A stretch of DNA of 64,000 bases from Anomaloglossus baeobatrachus (taxonomy: Eukaryota > Chordata > Amphibia > Anura > Aromobatidae): positions 64,662,168 to 64,726,167 of the forward strand of contig NC_134357.1 of the NCBI RefSeq assembly GCF_048569485.1, given 5' to 3'. Made by a program: the position numbers and the translations under genes. Positions 58,711 through 64,000 of the stretch are shown in pieces; position 1 is the stretch's first letter, and the number at the start of each line of letters is the position of its first letter. Under the pieces are notes generated by a model. It saw nothing but the letters and a program-made list of their open reading frames with translations. It was not told where the DNA came from and did no database searches.

Positions 58711-59035
58711 AGGGTGTGTGTGCACGCTGCTGATTAGCTGTACAAAAAAATACACCTTGTGGCAGAAAAATGCACCAAAAAAACGGATGTACGTTTTGTT
58801 GCGTTTTCTTACCATGTTTTGTTTTGTAAAATTAATAGCTGGAAGGGCTATAAAACGCAGAAAAAAACGCACCAACACTTGACACGCTGCTTTCTTTTTC
58901 ACGGAAAGCTGCAAGGGAAAAAAGAAGCAGCGTGCGCACAGCACTTCAGAATTCTCAAAGACTTTGCTGGGGGTAAGGATAGGGCAGCAAACTGCACCAA
59001 AAAATGCAGCAAAAACGCAGTGTGTGCACAAGGCC
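58711..59035. mobile_element. 325-bp TAA-flanked MITE
   Basis: Flanked by TAA (58708-58710 and 59036-59038). Ends are AGGGTGTGTGTGCACGCTGC and the complement of GGCCTTGTGCACACACTGC. It is related in end type to the 9765 and 30644 elements. Confidence 0.82.
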
Positions 59036-59038
59036 TAA

Positions 59039-59430
59039 CTGTACACTCTTTTGACTTGCTTAGTTAAATAGTAATTGCTCTGTGAACCAGGCTGGACCAA
59101 TTACATTGTAGATACTATTTATCTTATGCTGCCTTATGTTACCAGTACGAATGTTCGTGAAAATGCCATTTTGGGTTTCTAGGAGTACAGATGTGTAGTT
59201 GTAATTCTTTCCTTTTGCATAGTGCAGAATATTCAGAAGACATTTTTGTCCATATTCCTGACAAGCCCTTTAATTTGTTGTCCTACCTCCGCTGTCTGCG
59301 GTTACGTCACTGTAGGTTTGCTTGTGTGCCCAGAGCACGGTGTGTTTGCTCCCTCTATACACCTTGCATGGGATGTACCTTATTGTATTGTTTGATGTCA
59401 CACGATAGAACAGCTGGAAATGATCTCGAT
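59039..59430. other. Unassigned, with one weak exon candidate
   Basis: A pyrimidine-rich tract TTCTTTCCTTTTGCATAG ends at 59222. The following frame is open and in phase with the exon at 49645, but no strong donor follows (best is TAG/GTTTGC at about 59316). Kept as a finding rather than a gene. Confidence 0.35.
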
Positions 59431-59905
59431 CAGGGATGGGCAAATAATTGTCCCAAGGGACCGATTCAGTCTGCCAGGCTTTTAGTTTGCTCATTATTAT
59501 TGTTTTATATCCGTTTTTCTGCAGAGTTAAGTCTCGGGACTCGCTGCTACTGCTAATACTTGTTACATATTCTTTCCTTTAGCAGCTAATAAAAAACACA
59601 ACTTGCTGCTTTTCATAAAGTTTATATAAAGCAGTAAATTATTCTGCTCCTGTTATTTCTCCCTCGTACCTCGATCAACAGCTCACAATACAATATGTTG
59701 CCCCCACAGTCCCCACACACAGTATGATGTCCCTGCAAACCCACCACATTGTAAAAGGTCCCCTCACACAGTATGATGTGTTTTGCTGTGTAATGTAAAC
59801 AGACTGATGTCCCCACCCAGCTCCCTTACATTGTATTATATCACAGCCCACTCATGCAAAATTACACCCTTTATATTCTAGTGCCCTCCCCTTCCCCGTG
59901 TAGAA

Positions 59906-60830
59906 TGATGTCCCCACACTTTCCCCTTGGGGGCGCAGCAGGATGTCCCCACACTTTCCCCTTGGGGGTGCAGCAGGATGTCCCCACACTTTCCCCTTGG
60001 GGCGCAGCAGGATGTCCCCACACTTTCCCCTTGGGGGCGCAGCAGGATGTCCCCACACTTTCCCCTTGGGGGCGCAGCAGGATGTCCCCACACTTTCCCC
60101 TTGGGGGCGCAGCAGGATGTCCCCACACTTTCCCCTTGGGGGCGCAGCAGGATGTCCCCACACTTTCCCCTTGGGGGCGCAGCAGGATGTCCCCACACTT
60201 TCCCCTTGGGGGCGCAGCAGGATGTCCCCACACTTTCCCCTTGGGGGCGCAGCAGGATGTCCCCACACTTTCCCCTTGGGGGCGCAGCAGGATGTCCCCA
60301 CACTTTCCCCTTGGGGGCGCAGCAGGATGTCCCCACACTTTCCCCTTGGGGGCGCAGCAGGATGTCCCCACACTTTCCCCTTGGGGGCGCAGCAGGATGT
60401 CCCCACACTTTCCCCTTGGGGGCGCAGCAGGATGTCCCCACACTTTCCCCTTGGGGGCGCAGCAGGATGTCCCCACACTTTCCCCTTGGGGGCGCAGCAG
60501 GATGTCCCCACACTTTCCCCTTGGGGGCGCAGCAGGATGCCCCCACACTTTCCCCTTGGGGCGCAGCAGGATGTCCCCACACTTTCTTTTTGGGGCGCAG
60601 CAGGATGTCCCCACACTTTCCCCTTGGGGCGCAGCAGGATGTCCCCACACTTTCCCCTTGGGGGTGCAGCAGGATGTCCCCACACTTTCCCCTTGGGGGT
60701 GCAGCAGGATGTCCCCACACTTTCCCTTTGGGGGTGCAGCAGGATGTCCCCACAGTTTCCCCTTGGGGGTGCAGCAGGATGTCCCCACACTTTTCCCTTG
60801 GGGTGCCGCATGATGTCCCACAATTTTTCA
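59906..60830. repeat. 35-bp minisatellite, about 26 copies
   Basis: Period 35, unit GATGTCCCCACACTTTCCCC then TTGGGGGCGCAGCAG. About 14 central copies (60031-60540) are nearly identical; copies at the right end carry GGGGTG instead of GGGGCG, or lost a G. With no stop in the unit, all frames stay open over long distances, which creates spurious frames of more than 300 codons. Confidence 0.95.
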
Positions 60831-60892
60831 CAATGTACTGTGAATTAGAAAAAAATCCAGTTACTCGCCTCACCCCCGTTTCTCACTGCTTC

Positions 60893-61550
60893 AGGCCTCT
60901 ATCACACGTTCATGCCTCCGGTACGTGTTTGTCAGTTTTTTCACGTACCGGAGGCATGTACACACGTGAACATATGATTTCATAATTGTTTGGACACACG
61001 TTAGTATTTTGGAACGGAACGTGTGTCCGTTCCGTAGTTCCGCGTGTTCCTCACGCCGACAGGTCCACGTATTCTCCGGCAGCACGGGTGTCACACGGCC
61101 CGCACCCGTACCACACGGATGTAGTGTGGATGCGGTCCCGTGTGACACGCGCCAGAGAAACATGTGTCATTCTTTTAAAATAAAGAAAACCACATACCTC
61201 CACCAGCCCTGCAGAATCTTCCGCTCCAAACAGTTGCTGTCGGCCGCCGCTCGTTATGAGCGTGTTAAGGAGGTGGGCGTGCTGTCATGGGCGCTGATCT
61301 CCGCCCCTCCGATCTGCCGGAAGCAGCATCAGCTGGGAGTGGGCGTGGCTGGAGCCGAAGATCAGTACCCTGGACAGCAGCAATGACCTCGTGATTATGT
61401 AAATTACCGGTTCTCCGTGTGTTATCGCGGATAGCACACGGAGAACACACCCGCACGTGCCGGCGACACATACTTACCTAACGCAACCCACAAGGAAAAT
61501 ACGTGTCTCGCGGCACATGCATTATTTTAACGCGAGTGTGGCACAGGCCT
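60893..61550. mobile_element. MITE inside the hAT-like element
   Basis: The left end AGGCCTCTATCACACG faces the complement of AGGCCTGTGCCACACTCG. The interior holds CGGTACGTG and CACGTACCG inverted pairs and CGTGTGTCCG-type CpG-rich pieces. The flanks do not give a clean duplication. Confidence 0.6.
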
Positions 61551-61856
61551 TAGTCTGTGCTGTGCAGTCGATGCGATACAGTAAAGTAATTGCGCCTGCT
61601 GCGCTCCCAAATGCAATGGCTCAATGATAGGGGCCGTGGGTGCGCTCTTCTATGTTCCATCATTATGTTCACTGTTATGTGGATCCAAAGGATGCAGATA
61701 CCAGTGGTAGTCAAACGTTGGGCAAGGGGGCGGCCGCGTGGTGCAGGACACTACTGTATCTAGCTCTTTGGCTGTCCCTGTCCACGGGCCGCACCAGAAC
61801 AACCAAAGGGCCACATGTGGCCCACGGGACACACTTTGCCCAGATCTGATCTAGAG

Positions 61857-62590
61857 GACTGGTATGTCACGGCAACAGGACGATCTTGCTGTGAGGCAAT
61901 CTTCATAAATGAGGCCCCAGTTACTTCTATCTATAGTCAACCAGAACGATCTTTCTGTGAGGCAATGCTCATAAGTGAGGCTCCAGTTACGTCTGTGCTG
62001 GTTGTTGACAGCTGCTGCTATGGTTACAGATTTTGAAGAAAGTTAAGTTGCCCCTCCTTAGTGGCTATATGGTTGCTGCCCCTTCAAGAGTGACTCTTTG
62101 GGTGCCGTCACTTTAATTCTTTAAGACCCTTTGTGTAAAAACTGTGGTTTTGCATTCAACAGACTTGACACTCATTTTCTCCTTTTATTTCTATAGAGCC
62201 TAAATTCGGGTGGCTAAATCTCTGGAAAGGGGGAGATTTCGAGTTTTATTGTTCGCTGTGTTTTTAGTCCAGTGTTAGACGGTCATGTGCACTGCTGTTC
62301 CATGCATTCTCTATGCGACCTTTGAAGATAGCCGACCTCTGTATTCTGCTATCGCCTCAATAAATGCCCTGCTGATCCAGGGTCAAAAAGTAAGATTTTA
62401 ATCAATATCTCACAGAACACTAACAATTTACCAAATTTTGACAAGACTGAGTTTCATAAACGACCTGCATGATTTTTAGTCGTCTTCGAAGGCATCGAAG
62501 GAACAAATTTAGTGACACATTGCATCATCTTTTTCCATTCTTCAATCATGATCTCTGTTAGAGCCTGGATGATGAAGAGTGGTGACAACT
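61857..62590. other. Unassigned stretch
   Basis: A 60-bp segment is duplicated (61880-61935 and 61945-61995; shared GATCTT(G/T)CTGTGAGGCAAT). Nothing else recognised. Confidence 0.45.
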
Positions 62591-63375
62591 AGTGATGAGC
62601 GGGCACTACCATGCTCAGGGGCTCGGTACTCGTAACTAGTGATGAGCGAGCACTACCATGCTGGGTGCTTGGTACTCGTAACTAGTGATGAGCAGGCACT
62701 ACCATGCTTGGGTGCTCGGTACTCGTAACTAGTGATAAGAGGGCACTACCATGCTCGGGTGCTCGCTACTCGTAACTAGTGATGAGCGGGCACTACCATG
62801 CTCAGGTGCTCAGTACTTGTATCTAGTGATGAGCAAGCACTACCATGCTCAGGGGCTCTGTACTCGTAACTAGTGATGAGCGGGCACTGCCATGCTTGGA
62901 TGCTTGGTACTCATAACTAGTGATGAGCGGACACTACCATGCTTGGGTGCTTGGTACTCGTAACTAGTGATGAGCGAGCACTACCATGCTTGGGTGCTTG
63001 GTACTCGTAACTAGTGATGAGAGGGCACTACCATGCTCAGGGGCTCTGTACTCGTAACTAGTGATGAGCGGGCACTACCATGCTCGAGTGCTCAGTACTC
63101 GTAACTAGTGATGAGAGGGCACTACCGTGCTTGGTACTCGTAACTAGTGATGAGCGAGCACTACCATGCTCAGGGGCTCTGTACTCGTTACTAGTGATGA
63201 GCGGGCACTACCATGCTTGGGTGCTTGGTACTCGTTACTAGTGATGAGAGGGCACTACCATGCTCAGGGGCTCTGTACTCGTTACTAGTGATGAGAGGGC
63301 ACTACCATGCTTGGGTGCTTGGTACTCGTTACTAGTGATGAGAGGGCACTACCGTGCTCAGGTGCTCGGTACTCA
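62591..63375 (-). repeat. 47-bp satellite array, inverted, about 17 copies
   Basis: The same unit as at 1624-2790 but on the opposite strand (AACTAGTGATGAGCGGGCAC, TACCATGCTCGGGTGCTC). Some units are shortened. It leads into a palindromic core at 63376. Confidence 0.9.
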
Positions 63376-63590
63376 TAACCAGCAGTTGGACACGTTCGGA
63401 CGGGCTCGACTCGTTTACAGACTATTAATGGAAAAGCAATGGAAGATCTTCCGGAAGAATATTTGAGTTCCCCATTCAGTTCCAGTATACTTGGAACTCA
63501 CGTCGAGCCTGTTCGAGCATACAACTGCTCGTTACGAGTACTGAGCACTCGAGCATGGTAGTGCTCACTCATCACTAGTTACAACTCGTC
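63376..63590. mobile_element. Palindromic core of the satellite element, second copy
   Basis: Palindromic around GAAGATCTTCCGG near 63447. On its left the satellite is in minus orientation, on its right one unit is in plus orientation (GAGCATGGTAGTGCTCAC). This mirrors the copy at 1413. Confidence 0.65.
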
Positions 63591-63596
63591 TCTTCA

Positions 63597-64000
63597 GAAT
63601 TCCCTATAGGCGTTCAGATCAGGAGACTCAGCCACTGAATTGCTTTCACGCTGTTCTTTTTCAGAAATGCAGCATATGTGTGTTTTGGATCAATGTCCTG
63701 TTGGATAATTGCACATCTACCAAAAGCACTGAGTGTTGGGAGCATCTTCTCTTTCCTTATAGAGCAGGATATCTGTGAATTCATGATACCATCAATGAAA
63801 TGTCGCTCCCCAACACCAAGAGCACAGTACGTGAGAAAGGGGAGGTTCCGCAAAATGTTGCTACAAGTGCGAAATTTCTATTCAAGCATCGTCTCTGCTT
63901 TTGCTCTTCGGAATGAATTCCTAGAATCATTAACACCGGATTGCTTTGGACCATGGTGAATTTGGTTGCTGATCGTTTGATTGTCAAATTTCTATGAACA
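63597..64000 (-). pseudogene. Tc1-like transposase fragment, cut by the window edge
   Basis: The reverse strand at 63853-63614 reads RCAIIQQDIDPKHTYAAFLK, with the second catalytic Asp of the DDE triad, then NSVKAIQWLS, after which the frame shifts ahead of the expected Pro-Asp-Leu-Asn segment. Sequence further right (towards 64000) is upstream coding sequence, and the element continues beyond the window. This family differs from the other four Tc1 copies here. Confidence 0.72.

Larger units (their letters stand above)
59431..61848. mobile_element. hAT-like element
   Basis: The left end CAGGGATGGGCAAATAATTG faces the complement of CAGATCTGGGCAAAGTGTG on the right. Flanking octamers ATCTCGAT and ATCTAGAG agree at six of eight sites, consistent with an old 8-bp hAT duplication. 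The GGGCCACATGTGGCCC segment near 61808 is common in such elements. No transposase is seen. It hosts a minisatellite and a second MITE. Confidence 0.65.

Noticed and set aside
59906-60830. CRISPR-like regular repeat
   Set aside because: The repeats are directly adjacent with no unique spacers, and the genome is eukaryotic.
59852-60985. Six overlapping frames of about 300-350 codons
   Set aside because: They come from the 35-bp minisatellite, whose unit has no stop in any frame.

Overview
This window looks like anuran amphibian (frog or toad) nuclear DNA. Most of it is recognisable transposable-element sequence: several Tc1/mariner copies, a tRNA-derived SINE, an L2/CR1-type LINE end, many short DNA elements flanked by TTA/TAA, TTAA or TA, one Helitron, one hAT-like element, LTR fossils and Penelope-like pieces. 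There is no operon or any other bacterial feature. Element family names rest on structure and remembered consensus sequences, not on a search. The species cannot be fixed.

Layout. 0-3 kb: a 47-bp tandem satellite beside a palindromic core, then a Harbinger-like MITE. 5-10 kb: two Tc1 copies, the second nearly intact, and a 460-bp near-perfect palindromic MITE. 10.8-19 kb: a SINE split by a TA-flanked element that is itself split by a MITE; a LINE 3' end with a 41-bp minisatellite; a four-level nest (TA element, TTAA element, LTR). 19-27 kb: TTAA-flanked elements, some nested and some abutting, a foldback element and more MITEs. 27.4-33.2 kb: one Tc1 copy torn apart by four insertions. 33-35 kb: two MITEs sharing one TTA. 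35.5-39.5 kb: a minisatellite hit by a Helitron, whose first four bases were then hit by a Tc1 carrying an almost complete transposase. 40-49 kb: a solo LTR, a mariner-like MITE, and a segment repeated three times whose copies took different transposons. 49.4-53.2 kb: the only convincing host-gene signal, a CpG-rich promoter with an RFX X-box, a short first coding exon and a 3.5-kb G-rich minisatellite at the start of intron 1. 53-64 kb: probably intron or intergenic DNA with foldback elements, a Penelope-like insertion with a 16-bp target duplication, a hAT-like element containing a 35-bp minisatellite, and the 47-bp satellite again in the opposite orientation.

The genes do not form a pathway. 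The biology here is genome dynamics. Many insertions can be ordered in time because an uninterrupted copy of the target (an empty site) lies elsewhere in the same window. The one host gene start has cilia-type promoter logic but could not be named. Long open frames across the minisatellites are artefacts of stop-free repeats and are not annotated as genes.
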